NCBI GenBank assembly: GCA_964444135.1
Contig: CAYUFX010000012.1
Coordinates: 1 to 64,000, forward strand
Direction of reading: 5' to 3'
Origin: NIOZ-UU13 sp964444135
Lineage (GTDB): Bacteria > Planctomycetota > Phycisphaerae > Sedimentisphaerales > Anaerobacaceae
DNA: 64,000 nucleotides
The translations under genes were made by a program, and so were the position numbers. Positions 17,329 to 25,962 of this stretch are shown here, piece after piece. The notes under the pieces are model-generated. The model was not told the origin of the DNA. It saw only the letters and a program-made list of their open reading frames with translations, and did no database searches. Position 1 is the stretch's first letter. Each line of letters begins with the position of its first letter.

Positions 17329-18177
17329 TTAGTCTCTTATTACTATAGCATCTTCCGGAATCTCAAATTTGAAAATATCTTCACTGACTTTGGGGTTGTA
17401 CACGAGCAAAGTCCACACTATAAACGGGTCTCCTTTAAAATCAGGATTATCCCATAATTTCATGCGAGAAGGTAATTTTGACTCTAAATCAAAAATAATC
17501 ACACCACATTTGCCTGCGCTTTTTTGATATTTTTCTGCTCCCTTGAATGAAAGAGAAACTATCTCTTTACCCGTAACCTCGTCCTTATCATATTCCGTCT
17601 TTACATCTTTCATTTCTTCCTGAAGGTACAAAAAGAAATTTATATCTAAAAAGCTACCAATCGTCACTGTTAATCCTTCATAAATGTAAACTTCCTTGGT
17701 TGACGGGTAATAGCAGTACGTGAGGTTTTCTCTTTCATTGGCGACTATTGTGTCTCCATAGCTACTTTCCTGGCGAAAGTCGCCAAAAAAGAATTTTCCG
17801 TCTTCCCCTCGCCGAGCCCACATCTTAATATTATAGGATATACCTTTTTCGTTTCGACTCGTTGCTTCAACATAAACCGAGTGGACATTCTTAAAAGCTT
17901 CAATTGTTTGTTCTATTCCATAAGCAGGTGTGACGGATTTATCCAAAAAGGTTATTGATATTATCACAGCTACTATTATCACCGCCGCCGCGGCCAATTT
18001 TGTCATTCTGCTTTTCATAATTATTCTCCATATTTTTTGCTCTATTGCAGATGTTTTTTTGACTTTCGATTTTTCAAATGCCTCGATGACATCACCAAGA
18101 ACTTCTTCATCTATTTTGGCATTTGTATCGATGTTTATATTCTTAATTAGCTTTTCTATATTTTCTGTCGGCCTCAT
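17329..18177 (-). CDS. Putative membrane anti-sigma factor with LolA-like outer domain
   Basis: 282 residues. Residues 1-55 are charged and cytoplasmic, one membrane helix follows (LAAAAVIIVAVIISITFLD, about 57-75), and the outer part carries IEQTIEAFKNVHSVYVEAT and further beta strands like the LolA/LolB-type domains in planctomycete anti-sigma-linked proteins. The gene overlaps the upstream ECF sigma gene by 4 bp (ATGA), so the two are translationally coupled. The likely role is to hold the sigma factor until an envelope signal arrives; this is inferred from arrangement, and the zinc anti-sigma motif HxxxCxxC is not seen. Confidence 0.65.
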   Translation of the reverse strand: MRPTENIEKLIKNINIDTNAKIDEEVLGDVIEAFEKSKVKKTSAIEQKIWRIIMKSRMTKLAAAAVIIVAVIISITFLDKSVTPAYGIEQTIEAFKNVHSVYVEATSRNEKGISYNIKMWARRGEDGKFFFGDFRQESSYGDTIVANERENLTYCYYPSTKEVYIYEGLTVTIGSFLDINFFLYLQEEMKDVKTEYDKDEVTGKEIVSLSFKGAEKYQKSAGKCGVIIFDLESKLPSRMKLWDNPDFKGDPFIVWTLLVYNPKVSEDIFKFEIPEDAIVIRD

Positions 18178-18719
18178 AATTTAACCTCACTGTCTAAAAT
18201 TGACCGCAGTTTATCCAGTCCATAGCGATACCTGCTCTGGATGGTATTAATTGAAACGTCCTGCAGTTCGGCGATTGCCTTGAATTTCATTGCTCCCTGA
18301 AGATGCAGGATAATTACCTCTCGCTGCTGCTCCGGAAGCTGAGTTAGGGCGTCGTTAAGCTGCCTCAATTGCTCGCTGTCAATAATCCACTGTTCCGGTT
18401 TTTTCGAATTCGATACGGTTGAGTCTGCTTCGTTCAGGCCGGTAGTTTCCTGTCGCTGCCTTGTTTTATTGGCATTGCGGACACGATTTACTACACATGT
18501 GGCCAGATAGCTTTTTAGGCTCCCGTTAAGCTTTAATTTTTCCGGAGATTGTGCAAAAGACACAAAAAAATCGTGCACAATATCTTCGGCAGCGTTTTGA
18601 TCATTCGAAAGAGCCGATGCCAGCCTTAGCAAATTGTCCTTGTACTTCTTATAGATACGGCAGAGAGCATCACTGCTGCCGCGCTTTAATCTCCATATAA
18701 GCAGCTTATCTTCTATCAT
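18174..18719 (-). CDS. ECF-type RNA polymerase sigma factor
   Basis: 181 residues. Region 2 is at about 15-75 (YKDNLLRLASALSNDQNAAE and then DIVHDFFVSF). Region 4 is at about 125-175 (LPEQQREVIILHLQGAMKFK followed by VSINTIQSRYRYGLDKLR). Sigma regions 1 and 3 are absent, as in the ECF class. It directs RNA polymerase to a stress or envelope regulon. It overlaps the anti-sigma-like gene by 4 bp. The target promoters are not apparent here. Confidence 0.92.
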   Translation of the reverse strand: MIEDKLLIWRLKRGSSDALCRIYKKYKDNLLRLASALSNDQNAAEDIVHDFFVSFAQSPEKLKLNGSLKSYLATCVVNRVRNANKTRQRQETTGLNEADSTVSNSKKPEQWIIDSEQLRQLNDALTQLPEQQREVIILHLQGAMKFKAIAELQDVSINTIQSRYRYGLDKLRSILDSEVKL

Positions 18720-19047
18720 CTAAATCCTACGTGTTTTGTCTTGGAACGAACGTTCGTCATCTATAACACAATCGAACCGGCCATTTTAGTCTAAGTAAAA
18801 TCATTTTTTCTACAGAGCCTTACTTTAACTCAGCGCTTGATTATAGGAGTATCCTCAACAAAGGTTAAAAAAGTTATAAAAAATGCTTCAAACCGATTTT
18901 CCACAATAAGAAGCCAAAAAACCGCAAAATACCCTTATCAGTTAGCTCAGTTGCGATTTTCTCGGCGTTCCCTTGTAAAGTCGGCCATCAAATCTGTCGA
19001 TTCGAAAGTCATTAAAACAAAAACTGCAGATTTGAAGGGTGTTTATA

Positions 19048-19425
19048 ATGGAAAAGCAAAACGAGCGAAGAACAGAACAAAGACTACGTTATTATTGGCC
19101 AATCTGGTTTGCCGAAGACCCTAACGAGATGCTTGCACAGGGTCAGATGGTTGATGTCTCCAGCAGGGGGGCTGCGTTTACCTGCTACGCCAGCGATGGT
19201 TGTCCCTACCCTGGCCAGCATATAACAGCTCGTTTTAGTGTCCCACGTTATGGCTCGGACGATTCCTTCGATATGGCAAATTTCACACGTTCAGCTCATG
19301 TTTGTCGGGTTGATAACGTAAATAGCTTTTTGCGACGTATTGCTGTTCAGTTTGCAGAACCGCTGCCTTTTAAACCCGGCGAACAAAACGCCGCCGAATC
19401 CAATATACAAACACAAAACGCCTGA
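19048..19425 (+). CDS. PilZ-domain protein
   Basis: 125 residues. It has the c-di-GMP-binding layout: an RRTEQRLRY Arg motif at about residues 6-14 and DVSSRGAAF (D/N-x-S-x-x-G) about 25 residues later, then a beta-barrel ending RRIAVQFAEPLPF. It probably senses c-di-GMP. The start ATG at 19048 has a GAAGGG ribosome-binding site 8 nt upstream. It stands alone, with a hairpin at 19497-19513 likely ending its message. Confidence 0.85.
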   Translation: MEKQNERRTEQRLRYYWPIWFAEDPNEMLAQGQMVDVSSRGAAFTCYASDGCPYPGQHITARFSVPRYGSDDSFDMANFTRSAHVCRVDNVNSFLRRIAVQFAEPLPFKPGEQNAAESNIQTQNA

Positions 19426-19918
19426 CCCCGTAATTTGGTCGATACCAAAGGCGCGCCTGTGGAGGGGCGAATTCGCTATTGCTCAAAAAAATTAGCCCCC
19501 GATTTTACCGGGGATTTTCTTTTCCTCGCAATGTATCGGATGCTGTTTAGCCGTCGTTTGCAAGCTTGCCCTGAGCGCAGTCGAAAAGTTGAAGCGATAG
19601 CCAAGGTACTCCTGTATTTCATTAAACTTCTTTGTGCAATCGGTTCAGAATGGCTCCTTGCAGCTTGTGTAATTCTAAAAGATGGCCTACGTATTCTGCT
19701 GCTTTTGATTTGCTTGCTGGGGGTTTTTCCATGTGTTTTGGTCTTTTTGATGAAGTTGCTCTTTTTGCTTTTTTTGTAGATTTTGCCATTTTCTTTACAA
19801 TTCCCTTCTTGACAAAGTACGTATTTAGGTCTAAAATATATAATCTTGAAAGTTATTTTAAAATATTAACGCATACGCGAAAGAATGCAACTAGAAAATT
19901 TACTAAAGCGTAAAAATT
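19426..19918. other. Spacer with repeats; no gene supported
   Basis: The interval contains a terminator-like hairpin (19497-19513), a CCCTGAGCGCAGTCGAA unit (19569-19585) of the dispersed family at 1087 and 2295, and T-rich sequence. A 114-codon open frame from 19435 is built from these repeats and is not protein-like. The promoter of the S24 regulator should lie in the AT-rich last 80 bp. Confidence 0.6.
19497..19522 (+). terminator. Hairpin terminator after the PilZ gene
   Basis: CCCCG and CGGGG (19497-19501 and 19509-19513) pair around a 7-nt loop and are followed by ATTTTCTTTT. The stem is short, so the call is moderate. Confidence 0.5.
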
Positions 19919-20878
19919 ATGAGTAAATATGACGAAAAAGCGATAATTGCGAGGATCAGGTCTCTGCGTGAGCAATATGTAGGCGGTAGAGGTAAAAGCA
20001 AATTTGCACGCGCTTTGAACATAAGTCCTTCTACTTACAACTATTACGAAAACAACAGAATCCCTCCGATAGAGATTCTGCTGAAAATATGTGAGGTTAC
20101 AGGAGCGGATTTGGACTGGTTGCTGACCGGTCGAAGCACTGGAAAAAAACCTGAATCTGGGCCAAATAGTGGACTTTTGCAAAGGTTAGACAAGTTGTTT
20201 ACAGACAATCCTGAGATGACAGAAGCGGTTTTGGCTTTTATTGAGCTATTATGCGAGCAAAAAGGGATTGTAGGAGGATTTCGATACGGGGTTCTACCGT
20301 CCAAACCGGCCAGGCCTGGATGGATACCTGTGCTTGGTCGAACCGCGGCGGGGATGGTGCATTTTTGGGAGCAGACACTTCTCCCGGAACCGAAAAAAGC
20401 TATTACAGAGCTTGATGAGCTGGTGAAAATGCATATAGGCAGGGAGATTGTTGGTTCTGTAGATGGCATAGTCTCGGTTGATTTGAAGGCGAGGCCTTTG
20501 GTGGACGGAATAAGCAAGCAGCAGGCTAATCTTATTCAGGTTTGTGGGCAAGAGCAGGAGCAGATAGTTGAATTTGTACAGTGCGAGGAGATTCATAAGC
20601 TGTTCCCTGACAGTTTTGCTCTGCATCTGGACGGTGACAGTATGTCACCAAGGATAAATGATTGTGATATTGTGATATTAAGCCCCTCGGTGCCAGCGGC
20701 GCAGGGACAAATTAGCATCGCTCGTGTTGCGAATCAAATAGGTGTTACCTGTAAGCTCATAAGAACGACAAAGACAGATGTCCACCTGATACCGATAAAT
20801 GAAAGATACGAAACAAAGGTCATAGCTAAAAAAGACTTGCTTTGGGCACTGGCCGTTTTATGCCACGTAAGTGTCTGA
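19919..20878 (+). CDS. Xre-type HTH regulator with S24 peptidase-like domain
   Basis: 319 residues. An N-terminal helix-turn-helix of Cro/CI type spans about 10-75 (KSKFARALNISPSTYNYYEN and later TGADLDWLLTGRS). A middle region of about 130 residues follows, and a C-terminal LexA/CI-type S24 domain has Ser241 in HLDGDSMSP and Lys279 in TCKLIR, the spacing of a Ser-Lys dyad. Such repressors can cleave themselves in response to DNA damage. No Ala-Gly cleavage site is clear. No phage genes surround it, so it is probably a domesticated regulator with unknown targets. Confidence 0.88.
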   Translation: MSKYDEKAIIARIRSLREQYVGGRGKSKFARALNISPSTYNYYENNRIPPIEILLKICEVTGADLDWLLTGRSTGKKPESGPNSGLLQRLDKLFTDNPEMTEAVLAFIELLCEQKGIVGGFRYGVLPSKPARPGWIPVLGRTAAGMVHFWEQTLLPEPKKAITELDELVKMHIGREIVGSVDGIVSVDLKARPLVDGISKQQANLIQVCGQEQEQIVEFVQCEEIHKLFPDSFALHLDGDSMSPRINDCDIVILSPSVPAAQGQISIARVANQIGVTCKLIRTTKTDVHLIPINERYETKVIAKKDLLWALAVLCHVSV

Positions 20879-21095
20879 TTGTGTCTTAAGGTTCCGGCGA
20901 TTATGAGACCTCTTTCGAAGAAAAGTTTCCCACTGCTCTGTTGATAGTATGAGCCACAATGAATTGTTGGCGAAATACCTTTGCTCTTTCTGACGGGAGA
21001 ATATTTATCCGTGCCAGCAATCATGGGATTTATCGCTCGGTTCAGCGAAAGATTAGGTAGATTGTTCGACGGACTTAAGAGACCGGCCAATTCTG

Positions 21096-21929
21096 TTAGT
21101 ATTCTTTAAAGTTCCTCATCCAGCTCGGCCAGTCACCAGGCATAATCCCGCCTGCCATTGTCCAGCCGCCGTTTATGTTGTACTGCCGATGCCACTTGAG
21201 TTTCCACAGCTCCTTAATGTCCACTTTTCTAACAGACCAGTCCAAAAACAAATGATTATTAGATCCATTGTGCCGGTTGATGGCGAAATGCTTCATTTCA
21301 TGGTTGGCGGCCACCCACTGACCATCAAATTCGGGAGGGGCAATCCGGATGGACTGAGGACTGTTGTTCTGATAGAAGGGCCCACCTCCCCGCCACATAG
21401 TATCGGCAAAGACAGATATTTGGTTTCCGCCTTTTACATCGGTGCTCTTCCAATTCCATTCAACCGGGCGTTGCTGGATTACATCTTGCCCCGGCCGTGC
21501 ATTAAAAAGCCAGCAATTTGCTCCGTAGCTGCCTTCTTCCCGCCGGTTTTCTATTCCGCCTGTTCCCATAATATAGGTCTTAAATGGACCACCATGGCTT
21601 ACATAGTTGGCCCCCTCGGCCAGCCTTTTTTTTGCCATCGGGCATAAGAGAATACCCGCTCTTGTCCTGTAAAAAGACCTAAGTGCCAGTATCCAGTTCC
21701 CACGCGGCCAATCGCTGGAGCCTTCAGCTTCCATACAGAAATAGCCCTCGTTATCGTTGCAATACATTGACCAGACCTGTCCCCATGAGTGCAGGTTCAT
21801 CTTACACGCCGCTGACCTTGCTTGTTTCTTTGCCCGATTGAGTGCCGGCATCAATATCGCCATCAATAACGCAATAATGGCGATAACGACCAATAACTCT
21901 ATTAACGTGAATCCTCTTGATTTGTTCAT
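21096..21929 (-). CDS. Prepilin-type N-terminal cleavage/methylation domain protein (pseudopilin-like)
   Basis: About 277 residues. The start is the ATG at 21929 (MNKSRGFTLIELLVVIA), which places the prepilin peptidase site G/FTLIE at residues 6-7; an upstream frame start at 21986 adds a non-leader stretch. After the hydrophobic helix (to about 30) comes a globular head with WSMYCNDNEGY, several Trp/Asn-rich loops and a C-terminal FLDWSVRKVD. Proteins of this layout are numerous in planctomycetes and are probably exported by a type II secretion-like machine. The head fold's role is unknown. It is a single gene. Confidence 0.88.
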   Translation of the reverse strand: MNKSRGFTLIELLVVIAIIALLMAILMPALNRAKKQARSAACKMNLHSWGQVWSMYCNDNEGYFCMEAEGSSDWPRGNWILALRSFYRTRAGILLCPMAKKRLAEGANYVSHGGPFKTYIMGTGGIENRREEGSYGANCWLFNARPGQDVIQQRPVEWNWKSTDVKGGNQISVFADTMWRGGGPFYQNNSPQSIRIAPPEFDGQWVAANHEMKHFAINRHNGSNNHLFLDWSVRKVDIKELWKLKWHRQYNINGGWTMAGGIMPGDWPSWMRNFKEY

Positions 21930-22388
21930 ATAACCACGTTCCAATTCTATCGACATTTTGTATATCGATTTGATGCGCAAGGTCAATATTCTATTCCCTG
22001 AGTTTCGTAGTTACCTGCTTTCTCAATGATGTTTTGCGAAAGCATTATACATCAAATCGGCTTTTTCTGCAATAAAAACCCGGAAAAAGAATATCCCGGA
22101 ATTGAGTTTTCACCGCTATAGAGATGAAAAATATGGCTGAAAAAGGATTGTTCGGTATAGAATCCTTTGTTAGCTGACCATCGACTATTGATTATGTATT
22201 GCCTTGCTGGCCAACAATGTGTATTTCAAAATTATAAAAGCTCCGCAATATGTCATTTGACTCAACAGGGAGTTTCAAATATAATGACCGGCAGGATATA
22301 GTGCTTTCAAAGATTGTGGGAGTCTGTCGCGTCTTGGCTCCGCCAAGCGAGACACGACGGGCATCGAATTATTGTTAATGGAGAAGAT
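21930..22388. other. Interval between pseudopilin and bioY with bioY leader
   Basis: The first 300 bp show no gene. The last 130 bp hold the bioY promoter (22257-22285) and a leader hairpin (CTTGGC-N3-GCCAAG, 22333-22347). An open frame running back into the leader is translation of repeat-like sequence and is left out. Confidence 0.55.
22257..22285 (+). promoter_or_regulatory. Sigma-70-type promoter of bioY
   Basis: TTGACT (22257-22262) and TATAAT (22280-22285) are separated by 17 bp, close to consensus. Transcription would begin near 22292, giving a leader of about 97 nt that contains a perfect 6-bp hairpin (22333-22347) before the ribosome-binding site. No clear BirA-type operator is seen. 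Confidence 0.65.
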
Positions 22389-22988
22389 ATGCTGGCCAGC
22401 GCAACTATAGCTGACCTTCTACGACCTTGTGAGAGAAGGCGTGCCGTATTTTATGATATTGCCGTAGTCATTGGCGGTTCTGTGCTCATTGGTTTATGTG
22501 CCCAGGTCAAGATTCTGCTCCCCTTTAGCCCTGTTCCCATTACCGGCCAGACCTTTGCTGTCCTAATGATAGGGGCGCTGCTTGGAAGCTGGCGAGGCAG
22601 CTTGTGTGTTCTTACCTATATAGTACAGGGAGTGGCGGGATTGCCCGTCTTTGCGCTGGGAGGCGGTTTTGCCGTAGTAATAGGGCCGACCGGCGGGTAT
22701 CTGCTTGGTTTCATCCCTGCTGCGTACATCACAGGATTATTAGCAGAAAAGGGATGGGACAGGCGGATTGGAACTACAGTTTTGGCGATGGTTTTGGGCA
22801 ATATCGTCATTTATGCTTTTGGTTTGCTCTGGCTGTGCTGCCTAACGGGTATCAACAGGGCTGTGCCAGCTGTGGGCTTATATCCTTTTGTGGTCGGCGA
22901 CCTTTTGAAGATAGCATTAGCGGCGGCAGTCCTGCCGGCGGGCTGGAAATTGCTTGAATTTGGCGGAATTGCCGATAAAAAAGAATAA
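22389..22988 (+). CDS. bioY: BioY biotin-binding transporter subunit
   Basis: About 199 residues, six hydrophobic segments. The signature includes FSPVPITGQTFAVLMIGALL, PVFALGGGFAVVIGPTGGYL and LYPFVVGDLLKI. BioY is the S component of energy-coupling-factor transporters and binds biotin in the inner membrane. No EcfT/A genes are nearby, so it may work alone or share a distant ECF module. The start ATG at 22389 has a GGAGA ribosome-binding site 6 nt upstream; an extension to 22314 runs over a hairpin leader. Confidence 0.92.
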   Translation: MLASATIADLLRPCERRRAVFYDIAVVIGGSVLIGLCAQVKILLPFSPVPITGQTFAVLMIGALLGSWRGSLCVLTYIVQGVAGLPVFALGGGFAVVIGPTGGYLLGFIPAAYITGLLAEKGWDRRIGTTVLAMVLGNIVIYAFGLLWLCCLTGINRAVPAVGLYPFVVGDLLKIALAAAVLPAGWKLLEFGGIADKKE

Positions 22989-23104
22989 ATAGTATCAAGT
23001 GGATTAGAGCTCGATTCTCGATCGAGCAGCGGGCATCCGGTATCGACCCGCCAACGGCGGGTTTTAATCGGAACCCAGCGTTGCTGGGTCGAGGAATGAA
23101 TTTT

Positions 23105-23175
23105 TGGGGAATAGTGTAACGGTAGCACGACTGACTCTGGATCAGTTAGTCCAGGTCCGAATCCTGGTTCCCCAG
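23105..23175 (+). tRNA. tRNA-Gln (anticodon CTG)
   Basis: A full cloverleaf: acceptor TGGGGAA with TTCCCCA, a D arm with GGTAGCAC, anticodon stem ACTGA/TCAGT around loop CTCTGGA (anticodon CTG), and T arm AGGTCCGAATCCT. The discriminator is G, and CCA is not encoded. Confidence 0.95.
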
Positions 23176-23321
23176 GTGGATTCTGCTGTATATCACTAAA
23201 GCTCACCCCGGCCACATCAGCAAGGTTTGGTTTGATAATATTGTAGTAGCGAAAAAATATGTTGTTCCAATGAACCTTTTTCCACTAATATCTTCAAAAT
23301 ATTGATAGAGGATTCAATACA

Positions 23322-24518
23322 ATGGCCTATACATATCTGGCAAAACTATCACCACGACAAAAAATGTGGTTTATCGTGAGCGTAGCAGCGGTGCTTTTAA
23401 TTAGCGCCCTTGGCATATTAAACGAACCTGTCGGGTCCACTCAGGCGCCAAACCAATTCACGGTAAATATGAGTATCCGGGAAATTGCCCCAAAACTGGA
23501 TGTCACCGGTAAAGGCCTGGCACGTGAGCTTGCCTTACCACTGGATACGCCGAAGAAAAAACCACTCAACGAATTGGGGATATCCCAGGAACAACTGGAA
23601 CATGCGGCTGAACATATCCTTTCCCATCACTCGACGGGACTAAAATATTACCTGTTTGCGGCAATCGTGCTGTTCGGTTTGGTCTATCTGACTCGCCTTG
23701 GTCGGCCGGATAATACAAATATCTCCGAGCGCAAACTATGGTATCCGCAAATCCCATATATCATATTCCTCCTTGCTGCCGTGATTGTATGTGGTTTCGT
23801 GCTGGGTAAATCCCCGAATCCAATGGAAGGGACAGTCAAAGTCTTTAAGTCCATGGTAGGGCTATATCCGTCTATAGCCAGCAAATTGCTTGCTTTGGTC
23901 TTTTTTGTTGTATTGGCCGTCATCGGGAATAAGCTTATCTGTGGATGGGCTTGCCCGTTTGGTGCGCTGCAGGAATTGTTCTACAGCCTTCCTATACTCC
24001 GTAAAATGAAGCGGTTCAAGGCGCCATTTTGGCTGACGAATACGATAAGGGGGGGATTGTTTTTTGTAATGCTGTTATTTCTCTTCGGTATTATCGGCGG
24101 CAGAAAGGGGTTTGTGATTTACCATTATCTAAACCCGTTTAATCTGTTCAATCTGGATTTCGACCATTGGCTGATTCTGGTCACAGTTATTATGTCTCTC
24201 ACTCTATCGTTTTTTATATACCGGCCGTTTTGTCATCTTATTTGCCCTTTTGGTTTTATTTCGTGGATTGCAGAACGGTTCAGCTTAATGAGAGTGAATA
24301 TCGATTTTGACAAGTGCACGGACTGTGGGGCGTGCGACCGTGCCTGCCCAACCCAGGCTGCCAAAGGCAGAGTATTGGATAAGCTATTTGCCGCTGATTG
24401 CTTCAGTTGTGCACGTTGCCTGAATGTTTGCCCCCAGGATGCTATCCGATATGGTTCTGTGTTTTCTAAAACCTCTCGCGAGATACATCATAAACAGCGT
24501 GCTTCAAGAAAAGGTTAG
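23322..24518 (+). CDS. Membrane polyferredoxin (NapH/NosR/CcoG-like 4Fe-4S protein)
   Basis: 398 residues. A first helix at about 16-33, then five further helices, with Cys-Pro loops CGWACPFGALQELF and CHLICPFGFISWIAERF, and a C-terminal double 4Fe-4S domain (CTDCGACDRACP and CFSCARCLNVCP). The build matches the NapH/CcoG family, which passes electrons from the membrane quinone pool to periplasmic reductases or handles copper. No partner reductase is adjacent, so the electron acceptor is unknown. An N-terminal outer segment of about 70 residues before the second helix is unusual. Confidence 0.88.
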   Translation: MAYTYLAKLSPRQKMWFIVSVAAVLLISALGILNEPVGSTQAPNQFTVNMSIREIAPKLDVTGKGLARELALPLDTPKKKPLNELGISQEQLEHAAEHILSHHSTGLKYYLFAAIVLFGLVYLTRLGRPDNTNISERKLWYPQIPYIIFLLAAVIVCGFVLGKSPNPMEGTVKVFKSMVGLYPSIASKLLALVFFVVLAVIGNKLICGWACPFGALQELFYSLPILRKMKRFKAPFWLTNTIRGGLFFVMLLFLFGIIGGRKGFVIYHYLNPFNLFNLDFDHWLILVTVIMSLTLSFFIYRPFCHLICPFGFISWIAERFSLMRVNIDFDKCTDCGACDRACPTQAAKGRVLDKLFAADCFSCARCLNVCPQDAIRYGSVFSKTSREIHHKQRASRKG

Positions 24519-24618
24519 GCTTTAATCTGATAGGAGAAACCGGCTGAATTGGTTTTATATAGAGCCGGGATTATCAAAAGTAAAAAATGGGCCTCAGAAA
24601 ATCCGCGACAGGGTAACT

Positions 24619-25026
24619 ATGGCAAAAATAACTTTTAGTCTTGATGAGCTTCTAAAAATCCTGATTTCAAATGAGCTTTTACCTCCTCAGATAATACGTG
24701 CGAGAGTCACAGGCCAAAGAGTCCATTTCGTTATAAGGACTAACTCATTCATTTTGCCATTTATTCCTGCTTCGTTAAGATACGTAAGTTTTGATAATAA
24801 CAATGCAATATTTGAGCTTACTATTGTCAGCGACCATTTAAACAAAGCCGTAAGCTGGCTTAATCAGGTACTTAAACTCAAAATACCGGCTTTTATGAAA
24901 CTTGAATATCCGAATATTTCTGTTGATATTGAAAAGCTACTCGAAGAAAAGAATATTAAAGGCGTTCGAGTAAAGGACATCTTTTTTGAAAATGGCGATT
25001 TTACTATCGTTACTGAAAACATTTAG
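24619..25026 (+). CDS. Conserved hypothetical protein
   Basis: 135 residues, soluble, with no known domain. The pattern is a helix (SLDELLKILISNELLP), beta strands (RVHFVIRTNSFILPFIP) and a conserved-looking end (KNIKGVRVKDIFFENGDFTIVT). It may be a small polymer or nucleic-acid-binding fold, but I do not recognise a family. It starts 100 bp after the polyferredoxin on the same strand; co-transcription is possible. Confidence 0.6.
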   Translation: MAKITFSLDELLKILISNELLPPQIIRARVTGQRVHFVIRTNSFILPFIPASLRYVSFDNNNAIFELTIVSDHLNKAVSWLNQVLKLKIPAFMKLEYPNISVDIEKLLEEKNIKGVRVKDIFFENGDFTIVTENI

Positions 25027-25311
25027 CAGAGTGTTTACACACTATAAGAAAAAAAGCCTGTGTTTCCTCCTCATCACCGCAGCCTCATCTCGCACAAATT
25101 GAGCTTAGGCTCGTGCATAATTGGTGCGGGGCAAGCCGAGCAGAGGAAGTTATTCTTCTTACCAACGCCCTGATACAAAACGACAGTTGACGAGTGCGCG
25201 CAGCCCCATTATGAAATTCTGTGGCCTGTAGAATCTTTCTTGGTTGAACGTTTCCCGTACAATCCGCTTCATGGCTCCGAAATGCTCGAAACCAAAAGAC
25301 GTATCAGTTAA

Positions 25312-25608
25312 TCAGCTTAGTACTTTAGAAATAATTTCTTTCATCTCCGACGAATTAAAGGCTCGCAACGTCTGTGTCCTTACATTGCCAAGCGATCCCA
25401 AGCCTAGCATTGCTGCAGTTACGGTTTCGTCATCCGGAGCCTCCAAGATAAGCACAACATCATGAACTCCCATTGTCCAATATACCTCCTTGACTTTCAC
25501 TCCTACCTTTTCGGCCATGGATTTGAATTTGGCGGCTCTATCGGGAGAATCTTTAAAATCTCGAATTCCCCCTTGGGTAAGATTCACTAAGGTAATGAAT
25601 GTGGCCAT
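25312..25608 (-). CDS. GYD-domain protein
   Basis: 98 residues. It shows the GYD family pattern: an N-terminal strand FITLVNLTQGGIRDFKDSPD, then VKVKEVYWTMGVHDVVLILEAPDD and a helix with LGLGSLGNVRTQTLRAF. The domain is a dimeric alpha-beta barrel of unknown ligand, common in environmental bacteria. It is a single-gene unit here. Confidence 0.85.
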   Translation of the reverse strand: MATFITLVNLTQGGIRDFKDSPDRAAKFKSMAEKVGVKVKEVYWTMGVHDVVLILEAPDDETVTAAMLGLGSLGNVRTQTLRAFNSSEMKEIISKVLS

Positions 25609-25962
25609 AATTAAGTTCCTTTCTTTTCCATCCGGTTTAACAATGAACGATTAAGGTAATTGCCGAATATTTTGGTTTTTCAATGCTCACACCGGTATTG
25701 TACTCCGAGCCAACCGAATTGAAAAACTCTTTCTTGGGAATGGCACGTTTCGTACGCGCGAACTGGTTTGGATATTCCGGTAGGTCCAGTCCTAAAAATT
25801 CCAGAAAGAAAGAGGGGCGATATCGGAAAAGAGGGAATATGCTCCTCAAGACGAGTTCGTCGTTTAAATGGCCACTGAGGCTCTTTAAATTGAAAGCTGA
25901 TAGGAATTCTGTGAATTGCGTGTAGTTTACAATCTTGTTCGTATATTATCTACATTCTTCTT

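Noticed and set aside
18837..19124. Basic open frame before the PilZ gene
   Set aside because: It overlaps the PilZ start in another frame, lacks a ribosome-binding site and looks random.
19435..19779. 114-codon frame after the PilZ gene
   Set aside because: Built from a hairpin and the dispersed CCCTGAGCGCAGTCGAA unit; no gene-like pattern.
19919..20878. Prophage call based on the CI-like regulator
   Set aside because: No integrase, capsid, terminase or tail genes are present within 15 kb on either side.
25637..25925. Open frames of 70-80 codons on both strands between the GYD and SIR2 genes
   Set aside because: Neither shows a family pattern or ribosome-binding site; a gene remnant is possible but unsupported.
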